Assembly: GCA_951812925.1 (NCBI GenBank) | Contig: OX638370.1 | Location: forward strand, 108,700,897 to 108,764,896 | Length of the DNA: 64,000 nt | Source: Calliopum simillimum | Lineage: Eukaryota > Arthropoda > Insecta > Diptera > Lauxaniidae | Direction: 5' to 3' | Part shown: positions 35,762 to 48,100 of the stretch, piece by piece | Layout of the letters: the number at the start of each line of letters is the position of its first letter | Numbering within the stretch: the first letter of the stretch is position 1 | The notes under the pieces: model-generated | Database searches by the model: none | What the model saw: the letters and a program-made list of their open reading frames with translations, nothing else | Told to the model about the DNA's origin: nothing | Translations under genes and position numbers: made by a program

Positions 35762-36021
35762 ACAGACAAATTAAAACCAACTTTTAAGGACTTAGAGTGC
35801 GTTCTTACAAATTAAAACAAGGTTTTAAAAACTTAAGAGTGAGTTTTTACACACTCTAAGTTCTTAAAACCTGTGGCTGAATCGCCGCATCCGTGAACGT
35901 ACAATTCGTGACGTAAAATCACGTATTAAGTAATGTGAAATACATGTGAAACACATGATTTTACGTCACGAGTTGTGCGTTCACGGATGCGTCGATTCGA
36001 CCCCTGGTTTTAATTTGTCTA
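35762..36021. repeat. Nested MITEs
   Basis: Outer inverted ends ACAGACAAATTAAAACCA and inverted GGTTTTAATTTGTCT are split by an inner palindrome at about 35875-36003, whose arms read GAATCGCCGCATCCGTGAAC and inverted GTTCACGGATGCGTCGATTC. A possible 4-bp target copy, CCTG, flanks the inner unit. Confidence 0.7.
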
Positions 36022-36654
36022 TAAATACGGGCCCATGTTTTTTTAATGCAGGATAGGCAAATTGGGCTGACTAATTTAAAATACATAACCCCCTGTTCCG
36101 CATTCCGTGTGATTTCAATCACTTTTCATTTCGGAAGCTTTTTGATGAAAATGGTGAGTCGCACGATATAAAGTATTAGAATCTCTTTTGTGAAGAATTA
36201 CAGGTTCTACAAATTATATAGATTTGTATTTAATATGATTTAAATAATCTCCATTTTCTCGTTGACGCATAATGGCCCTTTTGATGCATTTTTTTATTCT
36301 CCAATTTGTTATTTCTTCACGGATATTTTGGTTTAGGGTGTGGTTTATTCAGATAAGACCGTCCTTATCAATAGCTCCATAAAAAGAGTTTTTAAAATAA
36401 TTAAATCTCAAAAGATATAAATATTTTAAATCAGTCAGTACTAGTCGCCCACCTTGTAGCTGCAATTACTATGTAACTAAACTTAAATGATCTAAAACAA
36501 ATGTGGCCTTATGAAATACTATTTTGCATAAGCAGGCTTGTGGAATGATTTAAAAAAATAGGATACTAAAATATGCTTATACTAAAATTTTAACTCTAAA
36601 AATATGTATAACATTAAACTTATGATGAATTTAGTAATTTTTTAACTCTTAATT
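36022..36654. other. 3' flank of the MADF gene
   Basis: 36090-36200 contains a fragment of the TGTTCCGGAATC MITE family (TTTCGGAAGCTTTTTGATGA). The rest is AT-rich and likely includes the MADF gene 3' UTR. Confidence 0.4.
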
Positions 36655-38850
36655 TTAATCATCGAAGAATAAAATTTCTAAGATACGTTTCTGTACGTTT
36701 TTACGACGTTCTTTCGACATTTTTAGCAATTCTGTAGTAACCAATTCACCTAACAAATGCTCCGAACTGCGCTGTGGCGATGTTTGTGGTATTTGAAATT
36801 TATTTTCATGTTGTTGTTGCTGTGCTGTTTGATGTGTCTGCGTTTGCTGTTGGTGTTGATGCTGCTGCTGTTGCTGGTGCGGTAATTGTTGATATAATTG
36901 AAATAAAAAATCCGCATTTGCAGGAAACATACCCTGTTGTTGCTGCTGATTATTCGTATTATTGTTGGAAATGTTTGTTACGGAGTTACGATGCGATGAT
37001 GATGTTGAGGCAACAGTTGCATTGTAATGATTTTCATGTGTATTATTGAGTGGTTGCACTAAACTGTTATTGTCATCGGATTCATCATCGGAATCATCAG
37101 CAAAATGCGAATTTGTAGCAGCTGTGTGATGTGTGCTATTTGCGCCACCGCCACCGGAATTGTTACTGTTCATTGGTGTGGCAGCGTGCTGTGTGGGTAT
37201 TTGAACACGAGGTTTTTTCATATTAAAATTACCGCTTGTTGAAGAATCTAAATCATCATTGTTGGTATCATTGTAAACGTGTGCAGATAACTGATTTGTG
37301 GAGGATTGGCCAGCAGTTGATTGATGTGGTGTACTGTGACCAGCTGGAACTGAAGGGAAGTTAAGAAAATTAAAAAAATATTTTTGCTTGCTGTCGCTAT
37401 TCTAAATAACTGAAATGCTTAAACTACTATTTTAAAGTACTATTCTCGTAGTGTCGAAATTTGAAGCCAATTTTTTGAAATTTATTACTTTCAATAATAT
37501 AGAGCCAAAAATACAACCGACACGGTCACGCCCATTGGTGGAAATATATAATTCGCACCTTCTTAAAATTTTAATTTCAATTGCAACAGTTTGTTAATTT
37601 GAGCCCTTAACTCAGAGCATGATTGGAAGCTTTGATAATGAAGATTGAGTTCAAAATAAGGGAATAATACTCTAACCAAATTTTTAATCCGGCTGAGGAA
37701 AGATTTATTGTTCATAATTTAAAGGCAAACCCAAATTGTCGGCTCCAAAACAAGTTACGAAGATATAGCAAGAACTAAGCGAGTCGCACAGTCCGAACAA
37801 AGTTCACCACATGCCCAGAGACCAAAACTTCGATGCTCAAGTAGGAAATCATAAGCAATATAAATCAACAGTCTACTTATTTTTGCTATTCTAATTTACT
37901 TTTTGTTCGAATACATAACTAATTTGAAATTTTTTATACTCCTAAGTGCACGCCAAAGTACAGAATAATGCTGACTTACCTGTACCGCTACTACAGCCAT
38001 GTGTACTAGGTGGAAGTGGTGACGATAATGGCGATTTCATTGATGAAGATGAAGATGGTATTCCACCTGCACCGGAACCATTGTGTACACCACCACCGCC
38101 GCCACCATTACCGCTGCCAGCTGTTGCACCACTATCACGAAACTGCTCTTGATAATTTTGCGATGAAGCAGCAAGTGCCATTTGACTTTGCGACATTTGC
38201 TGTAGCTGCTGTGAGGCAACGGCAGCAGCAAAATCACGAAATACTTGATCCGCTTCTGTTTTAACAATACTATTGCCATTCTCCAAAGCCGAAGCTGCAG
38301 CTGCCGCTGAACTCAAAGCATTCATGGTATGTTGATCGGGGTAGTGTGCATAGTGCATACCTTTCATCGAACCATTCGATTTAGAGTCAATGTTATATTC
38401 ACCATAATTACTGCTATTGGCCGAATGTGGTGAAGTAAGAAAATTCGGCACATTACGATAAGATTTTCTTGGTTGTATATGCTGATCGAGAAATTTCATT
38501 TTTTCCAAATATGGACGTGAGAGGTGCTCATAAACAGGTGGATCACCTTGTTTGCGTTGTGACACATACCGCTCGCGCAGATATTTCCAACGTTTTTTGC
38601 AAGTTTCCACTAAAATTTCAGTTTAATGCAAAATTTTATGCATTCTGTAAGAATTTAACTTACCATCTGTTCTTAGCTTCATTGCAATTATTTGCCAGGC
38701 CTCATCCTTTGTTTCATATTTTCCCTGATTGCTGCCATTACCACCCGCACCGCTTCCACTGCTTCCGGTGCTACCATTCAGATAGTATTTCTGACGATTG
38801 AAGATTACTCCGTGTTGCGCCACCTCGTCAATCAAATTCTCGTCCATCAT
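36655..38850 (-). CDS. MADF-BESS transcription factor
   Basis: Three exons (38664-38850, 37980-38609, 36655-37349) give 503 residues. The N-terminal MADF domain (Myb-like DNA binding, residues ~5-100) reads LIDEVAQHGVIFNRQKYYLN, then DEAWQIIAMKL, then CKKRWKYLRERY and VYEHLSRPYLEKMKFL. It is interrupted between helices by a Gly/Ser-rich insert of about 18 residues. The middle is low-complexity: an Ala run, Gln, Ser, Gly and His repeats, typical of fly regulators. The C-terminal BESS motif (last ~35 residues, LLGELVTTELLKMSKERRKN) mediates protein interaction in this family. It is likely a nuclear repressor or activator. I do not know which of the many fly paralogues it matches, so no symbol is given. 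Splice junctions are in phase (1/1). Confidence 0.9.
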
Positions 38851-39246
38851 TTTGTTATTCCAAATATTTGAGGGATCAATTTTGACGGCTTTATCTTTTA
38901 TTAATGTATTTATCTTAATTATCTTAACTTTTTATTCCTAAACTGCACAGACAGGCAGTTTATTAGGTTTTATTTCTTTTAATTTAATTATCAGATTATC
39001 AGGAAGTTGCAGTTGTTGTTTGCACCCCAAAAAATCTATCCCACCTGCCGCGCCACTCTTTGTGAATTTATTTAATTTAAAATACTAATATGTATCAACT
39101 GCTTTTGATTAACTTTAATCAAATTAATTGAGAATTCACACGATAAAAATGCAACTGCAAATAAAAATAAACGCGACAGTGAAAATGTTTGACAGCTGTC
39201 AGTTTGACGTTTAAAAAATGAACTGCGAGGTTCGGAACCTGCAATA
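38851..39246. promoter_or_regulatory. Upstream region of the MADF gene
   Basis: Roughly 400 bases between the MADF start and a possible divergent ORF at 39247. No core motif is clear. It could act as a bidirectional promoter if the 39247 ORF is real. Confidence 0.3.
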
Positions 39247-39450
39247 ATGAATTTTAACTGGGTGTACTGTAAGTACAAAAGTGCATTAAACAAGGTAACG
39301 TCAGCTGCCTCATATCAAAATAATAATAATAATAAATTTCACGACGAACAAACTATTTACACTTCTATGTCAAAAACAGCTAATAGCTGGGTGCGTAACA
39401 ATGTGTTCCAGAAGACACTTTTCCATCAAAGGGCGTTGAGATATATTTAA
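39247..39450 (+). CDS. Possible small protein, 67 residues
   Basis: An uninterrupted ORF (MNFNWVYCKYKSALNKV to FHQRALRYI) that is basic and includes an Asn run from AAT repeats. It begins with a good start context (AATAATGAAT) and is divergent from the MADF gene. No domain is recognised. The basic composition could fit a small mitochondrial protein, but that is only a guess. It may be chance. Confidence 0.3.
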   Translation: MNFNWVYCKYKSALNKVTSAASYQNNNNNKFHDEQTIYTSMSKTANSWVRNNVFQKTLFHQRALRYI

Positions 39451-39563
39451 TTAAAATATTTTCGAAACTTAGCAGTCTAGTGTGCGGTTACACCGGATAT
39501 TCAAAATGTGATTTACGGTTGTTTCCGGATTAGTTGATGAAAGATCTTTTTGAAAGATCTTTT

Positions 39564-39990
39564 TTTATTAGAGTCGCCCGTTGTTGGAATAATTTACCAG
39601 TTCTTTTGCGCTCTATGAATTGTTCTGAAGGTACTTTTAAAAAGAAACTGTAGGAGTATGCTCGCCACCATAATCTTTAAAGCTTTATTGTATATTGTCA
39701 TTGACTGGACCTTTTTTAAACTTGAATTTAGAGTTGTATTAAAACTCGCTCTTATGATACTACTGAATTACTGTTTTTTATCTTTAGGGGAGCCGTTAGG
39801 GAACACCAAATTTTATTTTATATTGTTAAATATAGTATTAATCTATTATTATTTTAAGTAATTATTTGAAGTTTAACTATTGAAACTGCTACGTTAAGAT
39901 ATAGCATAAAAAGAATCTGTAATACATTAATTGTTTGGCCATCTGGCTTATTGTGTGTTACCATGAATTAATAAATTAAATTAAATTAAA
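39564..39990 (+). mobile_element. LINE 3' end fragment
   Basis: A frame running to a stop at 39653 reads FIRVARCWNNLPVLLRSMN and FKKKL. It matches the conserved terminal R-x-W-N-x-LP...FK..L pattern found at the C terminus of many non-LTR retrotransposon reverse-transcriptase proteins. About 330 bases of AT-rich 3' UTR end in (TTAAA)-like repeats near 39975-39999. It is strongly 5'-truncated, as expected. The clade is not determined. Confidence 0.6.
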
Positions 39991-40022
39991 TTTAATTAAA
40001 TGATAAATGAGGTGAGTTACGC

Positions 40023-40172
40023 CTGGTTCACACGAAAGACAGGATAGTTGCGCAACTGTTTGATTCTCGATTGCGCCCACACGAGCGATTTGCAATTGTC
40101 TGTGTGTTTGTTATATAAATAATATTCAGGCAAGATAGTTGCACAACTTTCCAGTCTGTCGTGTGAACCAGC
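40023..40172. repeat. 150-bp MITE (CTGGTTCACACGA ends)
   Basis: CTGGTTCACACGAAAGAC is inverted at the right end as GTCTGTCGTGTGAACCAG (one mismatch). An inner GATAGTTGCGCAACT / GATAGTTGCACAACT direct pair is also present. No coding capacity. Confidence 0.75.
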
Positions 40173-42141
40173 TGTTGTACTGCGTCATCCATGACATTTA
40201 TAGGGCTATTCTGGCGACAGTATTAGAGCTGTTAAATAGCTCACCACTTCTTCACTGCTACGAAAGTTGTAACGGAACTACTTTCGGAGATATAGCCATC
40301 GGAAAAACCGGTATAAGCTCGGAACCCATGGCTGGATTTAAATAATATTGGTGGCATATGAAAGATATTTTAACTGACTACAAAACCATTGTTCAAATTT
40401 TAAATCCGAGTCAAGATTTTCGAAATATGGCGTATTGTCAAAAATTTTGACAAGTTTCTTATTTTAAAGCACTGTTTTTTCAACAAACTTCTGATTAACC
40501 TATAGCTTTAGTAACGAATTATGGAAGCCTAATCAATTTCACTCGATTTGATATGCAATTTATACCTCATTTCCTTCATTAGCACATTTTTTATAGAAAA
40601 ACAAAAAAGTAAGCCGAAAGAAATTTTCATGAACAACAACAACTGAAATTTGGTTATACATATTATAGACTGATCTGCGGCCGAAGACTGCCGCGAAGTA
40701 AATATTGGATTTTTGGAGTTTTAAATCTTGAGCTGCGGCCGCAGGCCACCCACTTACCTTTACTCTTATGCAAAATTACTGTGGGAAAAAAATCGGCCCA
40801 AATTTCAGAAAAGTCGTAATACCTCGAAAGCTACGAACCTGATTTCAAAAATTTTGTGATCTAATTGTAGCTTATTAAATTACCTTTCATATGTTTATAA
40901 GACATTTTTGGAAAAATAGTGCTTTAAAAACAAAAAAACTGGTAAAAATTTTCGAAAATTCGCCATATCTCGAAAACCATTACTTGGATTTAAAACTTTT
41001 GCAATCCGGTTTTAAAGCCAGTTAAAATACCTTTCATATGACTTAAATATTATATATCTCCGAAAGAAGATTCGATCAGAACTTTTTGTTGTTGTTGTTG
41101 TTGTAATTAATTTCCAGAGCAAATTTGGGCAAAAAAAATAAAAAACAACAACAGTTTTTAAGAATACCGAATGTCTTCGGGAGTCTTAAAAAATCTTAGA
41201 AAGTATTTCTGACATGTATTCCGAAAGATTCTGCTGTCTTAGCCGGAATAGCCCTATTAATGTCATTCGTCAAAGTTACGAGGTGCCAATTGGTCAAAAA
41301 TAGCTAAAATCGTTAGACCTGCTGTGATTTGAGCGAAGATTTTGAATAAATCTTGGCAGAAAAGATTTATTTTCGTATGGTAAATCATGTGATTTACACC
41401 CATATTTAGTGTTAAATCTCGGAACACCCTTAATCACCTCATAAATTTCCGGTGAAAGCATAGTATTGAATTAACAAATATGGCTTAAAGTGCTCTAGGT
41501 ATGAACGCATTTGAAAAAGGTATTAGCAAAATAATTTTAGGCTATGTAATTATAAAAATCCACAGAAATTTTTATTTCAAAACTTTCATATGGGGAATGG
41601 TTAATTTTTGTTTAGACAAATTTATCGAAAAATACTCAAAAAATGCACACGACCATTCGAAATTAGTTCAATACTGATTGTAGTTATGAACAATATCATT
41701 CCGCGCCAACTGCTTAAAATGCAAAATGGAAGGCTACACTGAATCAAAAAGGTTTTGACCTATCTGAAGGAATACGCGTTATTATTATTATTACGCGTTG
41801 CAGTCAATAACGTGCAATAGTTTTCGTTATATTCGTTATTAAGAAATCCAAGTTTATTTGATTCGTTGGCAAGAAATTCATTATGCAAAGGTATCCTAAA
41901 CAAATTTCAAATCCTTAGATCCAAAGACATAATATCGCTTGAATAAGAAAATTCTTGAATGGTTATTTCTTTATTAACAAATATCTTAATAAAACTTATA
42001 GTAAGCTTAATAAATTGGTTCTAAGTATATATATATGTTAGTATACATAAGCATATGTTAAAAAATAATTTTACAACTTATTCTATCCACCATTTTCTAT
42101 CGTCTATCAAAGCGGAATGAAAAAAGGACAACTACTCGCTC
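40173..42141. other. Intergenic, no gene seen
   Basis: AT-rich with fragments of old repeats (41240-41470 resembles 33440-33690), a GTTGTTGTTGTTGTT run near 41089 and a TTATTATTATTATTA run near 41800. No ORF with a recognisable domain. Confidence 0.5.
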
Positions 42142-45100
42142 TTAATGGGCTCTAATACCCAATGTTTGATTTGTGCCTTTCGAAAACCATTCCACATCAG
42201 CTGCGTTAGGCGGCCCTATAGTAGAAAAGTATTTAAAGAGGAATTAAAGAAATCAAAATTTTTAAAAATTTAATCTTTTGGAATACTTACTTTTATGTTC
42301 ATGATCGACACTGCAATCTGGTGGACAGAACACAAGTTCTAAAACCATTCCACTGTAAACGTTTACTTTCATTTTAGGTAAAGCAGTTGCATTACAATGT
42401 GCTGTAATAGTTGAATTACAATTAATCACTGGAGTAGTTTGTGTTTGTGTTACGTTTTTAAATCCACAATTCTTTGGATATATTTGTATGACATTGTTAT
42501 TCATATGTATTTGAATGTTATTTTTTGAAGCAAAACCTTCTGTTGTTGGTGTAGGTAATGTTGTTGTGGTTGTGCCAATATTAGGTGTTGTTATATCAGT
42601 CTTTATATCACTGTCGAAAGTATCACTGTCATCATTACGATCGCCTTCGTCGTTACGATCACTTGCATCATCTTCAGATGGTGGCGTAATATTTATAATT
42701 ACTTCATCACTGAGAACTCCTCTTTGATCGAAGGATTCTTCTTTTGTATTTGCTAGTCTATTTGCTGTAGGAGTAGTTTCTATTAAAATTATTGGAGTTT
42801 TTGTTGTCGCGTCGGTCTTATCTACAAAAATTGTCTCAGCTGTGTTTTCCTCAGTTGTACTTTCCTCAGTTGTATTTTTGTCAGTTGTACTTTGCTCTAT
42901 TGCATTTTCCTCAGTTGTACGTTCCACAGTTAAATTTTCATTAGACATACTTTCCTCTATTGCAATTTCATTGGTTGCACTTTCCTGAGTTGTACTCTCA
43001 GTAGTTGTATTCTCATCATTTAAACTTTTCTTAGTTGTACTTTCCACAGTTGTACTCTCTTCAGTTGTACTTTCATCAGTTGTAATTTCCTCTGTTGTAC
43101 TGTCTTTAGTTGTACTTTCCTCCATTGTACTTTCATCATTTGTACTTTCTTCAGTTGAACTTTGATAAGTTGTACTTTCCTCAGTTGTACTTTCTTCAGT
43201 TGAACTTTCTTGAGTTGTACTTTCCTGAGTTGCACTTTCCTCAGTTGTACTTTGATCAGTTGTGCTTTCTTCAGTTGTACTCTCATCAGTTGAACTTTCC
43301 TCTGTCGTACTTTGCCCAGTTGTTATTTCATTAGTTGTACTTTCCCCAGTAGTACTTTCTTCACTTGTTCTTTCAGTTGAAATTTGATCATTTGTACTTT
43401 CCCCAGTTGTACTTTCACCAGTTGTACTTTCCTCAGTTGTACTTTCATTAGTTGAACTTTCCTCTGTTGTACTTTCCTCAGTTGTTATTTCATCAGTTGT
43501 ACTTTCCCCTGTAGTACTTTCTTCAATTGTACTTTCATCAGTTGTATGATTATTTCCGTCATCTTCAAAAATATTCTTTACAGTTACTTCATCACTGAGA
43601 ACGACTCTTTGGTCGACGGACTCTGTGTTTACTTTAGGAGTGTTTGTGGTATCTTCTGACGGTACAAAAGTTAATGAAGCTGTATTTTTACCAGCTGAGC
43701 TTTCATCTGTTGTACTTACAACAATTGTACTCTCCTCAGTTGTACTTTCCTCTGTTGTATTTGCGCCAGTTGTAATTTCCTCAGTTGTACTTTCCTCTGT
43801 TGAAATTTCCCCAGTTGTACTCTCCTCAGTTGAACTTTCATCAGGTGTACTTTCATCAGTTGTACTATCCTCAGTTGTACTCTCATCAGTTGTACTATCC
43901 TCAGTTGAACTTTCACCAGTTGAACTTTCCGCTGTTGTACTTTCCTCAGTTGTGCTTTCCTCAGTTGTACTTCCATTAGCTGAACTTTCCTCTGTTGTAC
44001 TTTCCTCAGTTGTTATTTCATCAGTTGTACTTTCCCCAGTAGTACTTTCTTCACTTGCACTTTCAGTTGAACTTTTATCAGTTGTACTTTCCTCAGTTGT
44101 ACTTTCCTCAGTTATACTTTCATTAGTTGAACTTTCCCCTTTTGTACTTTCCTCAGTTGTTATTTCATCAGTTGTACTTTCCCCTGTAGTACTTTCTTCA
44201 CTTGTACTTTCCTCAGTTGTACTTTCATTAGTTGCGCTTTCTTCAGTTGTGCTTTCATCATTTGCACTTTCCTCAGTTGTACTTTGATCAGTTGTACTTT
44301 CATCAGTTGTACTTTCATCAGTTGAACTTGCCTCTGTTGTACTTTCCTCAGTTGTTATTTCATCAGTTGTACTTTCCCCTGTAGTACTTTCTTCACTTGT
44401 ACTTTCCTCAGTTGTACTTTCATTAGTTGCGCTTTCTTCAGTTGTGCTTTCATCATTTGCACTGTCCTCAGTTGAACTTTGATCAGTTGTACTTTCCTCA
44501 GTTGTGCTTTCATCAGTTGTACTTTCCACTGTAGTACTTTCTTCACTTGTACTTTCATCAGTTGTACGAATATTTCCGTCATCTTCAAAAATATTCTTTA
44601 CAGTTACTTCATCACTGAGAACGCCTCTTTGGTCGACGGACTCTGTGTTTACTGTAGGAGTGTTTGTGCTATCTTCTGACGGTACAAAAGTTAATGAAGC
44701 TGTATTTCCACCAGCTGAACTTTCATCTGTTGTACTTTCAACAATTGTACTCTCCTCAGTTGTACTTTCCTCTGTTGAAATTTTCCCAGTTGTACTCTCT
44801 TCAGTTGAACTTTCATCAGGTGTACTTTCATCAGTTGTACTATCCTCAGTTGTGGTCTCATCAGTAGTACTTTCCTCAGTTATACTTTCCTCAGTTGCAC
44901 TTACGTCAGTTGTACTTTCTTCAGTAGAACTTTGATCAGTTGTACTTTCCTCAGTTTTACTTTCTTCACTAGAACTTTCTTCTGTTGTACTTTCCTGAGT
45001 TGCACTTTCCTCAGTTGTACTTTGATCAGTTGTGCTTGCATCAGTTGTACTCTCATCAGTTGAACTTTCCTCTGTCCTACTTTCCTCAGTTGTTATTTCA

Positions 45101-48100
45101 TTAGTTGTACTTTCCCTATTGGTACTTTCTTCACTTGTACTTTGATCAGTTGTACTTTCGTCAGTTGTATTTGGGTCAGTTCCAATTTCCTTAGTTGTAC
45201 TTTGATCAGTAGCGCTTTCCTCAGTTGTACTTTCATCAGTTGTACTTTCTTCAGTTGAACTTTGATCAGTTGTACTTTCCTCGGTTGTACTTTCCTCAGT
45301 TGTACTTTCTTCACTTGAACTTTCTTCTGTTGTACTTTCCTGAGTTGCACTTTCTTCAGTTGTACTTTGATCAGTTGTACGATTATTTGCGTCATCTTCA
45401 GAAGTATTCTTTATAGTTACTTCATCACTGAGAACGCCTCTTTGGTCGACGGACTCTGCTTCAGTCCTTGTTGTTGTTTTTACTGTAGGAGTGTTTGTTG
45501 TCGCTTCGGTATTATCTTCAGACGGTACAAAAGTTAATGAAGCTGTATTTTCACCAGATGAACTTTCCTCAGTTGTACTTTCATCAGTCGTACTTTCCTC
45601 AGTTGTACTTTCCTCTGTTGTACTTTCCTCAGTTGTACTTTGATCAGTTGTGCTTGCCTCAGTTGTATTTGGGTCCTTAGTTGCACTTTCTTCAGTTGTA
45701 CTTTCCTCTGTTGTATTTTCCTCTGTTGTACTTTCCTCAGTTGTTGTTTCATCGGTTGTACTTTCTCCAGTAGTACTTTCTTCACTTGTACTTTCAGTTG
45801 AACTTTGATCAGTTGTACTTTCCTCAGTTGTACTTTCATCGGTTGTACTTTCTTCAGTTGAACTTTGATCAGTTGTACTTTCCTCAGTTGTACTTTCTTC
45901 ACTTGAACTTTCTTCTGTTGTACTTTCCTGAGTTGCACTTTCCTCAGTTGTACTTTGATCAGTTGTGCCTGCCTCAGTTGTGCTCTCGTCAGTTGAACTT
46001 TCCTCTGTCCTACTTTCCTCAGTTGTTATTTCATTAGTTGTACTTTCCCCAGTGGTACTTTCTTCACTTGTACTTTGATCAGTTGTACTTTCCTCAGTTG
46101 TACTCTCATCAGTTGTACTCTCATCAGTTGAACTTTCCTCTGTCCTACTTTCCTCAGTTGTTATTTCATTAGTTGTACTTTCCCCAGTGGTACTTTCTTC
46201 ACTTGTACTTTTAGTTGTACTTTGATCAGTTGTACTTTCCTCAGTTGTACTTTCACCAGTTGTACTTTCATCAGTTGTGCTCTCCTCTGTTGTACTTTTC
46301 TCAGTTGTACTTTCCTCAGTTGCAGTTTCATCAGATATACTATCATTTGTTGTACTTGCATCAGTGAAACTTTCTGATTCGGGCAAATCAGTATCAAGAG
46401 TTGAAGATTCTGAAATTGGAATTCTTCTTACACCCAAAGTTACCTCATCATTGGTAGATTCAATATTTAATTCAGTTGTTGGTTGTGTTGGGGATTCCGC
46501 CGATGCAACTGTTGGGGATTTCGTTGGTTGCTCTGTTGAGATCTGCGCTGGTGCAGCTGTAAACTTCACTAGATTCTCGATTGGAATTTCTGCAGTTGAA
46601 GGCTCAGGCGGTAGTCCTGTTGGTACGTTTATATCATCCTGTGAGTCTTTCACAAAACTATCATTTTGAGATTGCACATTAATTTTCTCTATTGCACTTG
46701 CTGTTGTTTCAGTAATCGGAGAGACAGGGACGGTTAAAGGCTCTACTGGTGTTTCTGATGTTATAGTGGAAGCAACAGTTATTGAGTCCGTGGAAACGAC
46801 TAATTTTGTACTATCACCAGTTGTTGGTGTTGTTGATAGAATATTTTCTTGGTGTCTTATGAAAATATCTGATAATTCTCTTTTAACTGAATCAGTACTT
46901 CTAGAATCTCTTACTGTTCCAGTTATATCTGTAATCGACGTTACCGAAGTGCTTCTTACATCTATTGGTGTAGGTGTTTGTGTATTGAGGGATGTGCATT
47001 TTTCTTGTGTGTTTTCTGTAGTTATATGAAAATGTTTAAGTTTTTGTTTTTGTTTGGTTTTATTTTTGTCAGTTAGTGCAAAAGTACTTACCTGGTAGTT
47101 CTCCTGACGGTAGTGGCATGCATATGACTGAACTTGGCGCTGCAGTTGTTAAAGCCGTTGTTGCAGGGGCTGTTGTTGTGGAGGTGGTTGTTGTTGTTGT
47201 AGTTGGAGGTTCAGTTATTTCTTCGGTAGTAGTTGTTTCTTCGGTAGTAGTTGTTTCTTCGGTAGTTGAAGTTTTTGTAGTTCCAACATCAACGAAATTA
47301 TCTAATACTTCAACTCTATTTATAATTGTTGTAGTACTCTCAGTTGTGCTATCACTAATAGTTGTGGAAGAATCAGTACTTGAACTAGTAACGTCAGTAC
47401 TTATGGTACTTGTTTCATCAGTACTTGTGCTGCTTGAACTTGAATCACCAGAGCTTGTAGTAGATGAATCATCAGAGCTTGTTGAACTTGAATCATTAAG
47501 CCCAATTCTTCTTGAATCACCGGAGCTTGTAGAACTTGAATCATCCGGGCTTGTTGTACTTGAATCATTAGAACTTGTCGAACTGGAATCTTCAGAGCTT
47601 GTCGAACTGGAATCATCTGAGCTTGTTGAACTTGAATCTTCAGAGCTTGTTGTACTTGAATCATCAGGGCTTGTTGTACTTGAGTCATCGGAGCTTGTAG
47701 AACTTGCATCATCAGGCCTTATTCTTCTTGAATCACCGGAGCTTGTAGAACTTGAATCATCAGGGCTTGTTGTACTTGAATCATCAGAACTTGTCGAACT
47801 GGAATCATCTGAGCTTGTTGAACTTGAATCATCAGAGCTTGTTGAACTTGAAACGTCAGGGCTTGTTGTACTTGAGTCATCAGAGTTTGTTGAACTTGTT
47901 GTTTCTTCGGTAGTTGAAGTTTTTGTAGTTCCAATATCAACGAAAGCATTTAATATCGCAACATCATTTATAGTTACTGTAGTACTATCAGCTGTGCTAT
48001 CACTAATAGTTGTGGAGGACTCTGTAGAACTTGGATCATCTGTGCTTGTAGAACTCAAATCATCACTTGTGCTACTAATATCAGCAGTAGTAGATGCATC

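Noticed and set aside
43020..46037. Many 60-220 codon ORFs on both strands (Lys-Val-Gln-Leu and Tyr-Phe-Pro-Gln-Leu repeats)
   Set aside because: They are frame shadows of the 15-bp coding minisatellite. The Glu-Ser-Thr-Thr frame is the one joined in phase to flanking exons.
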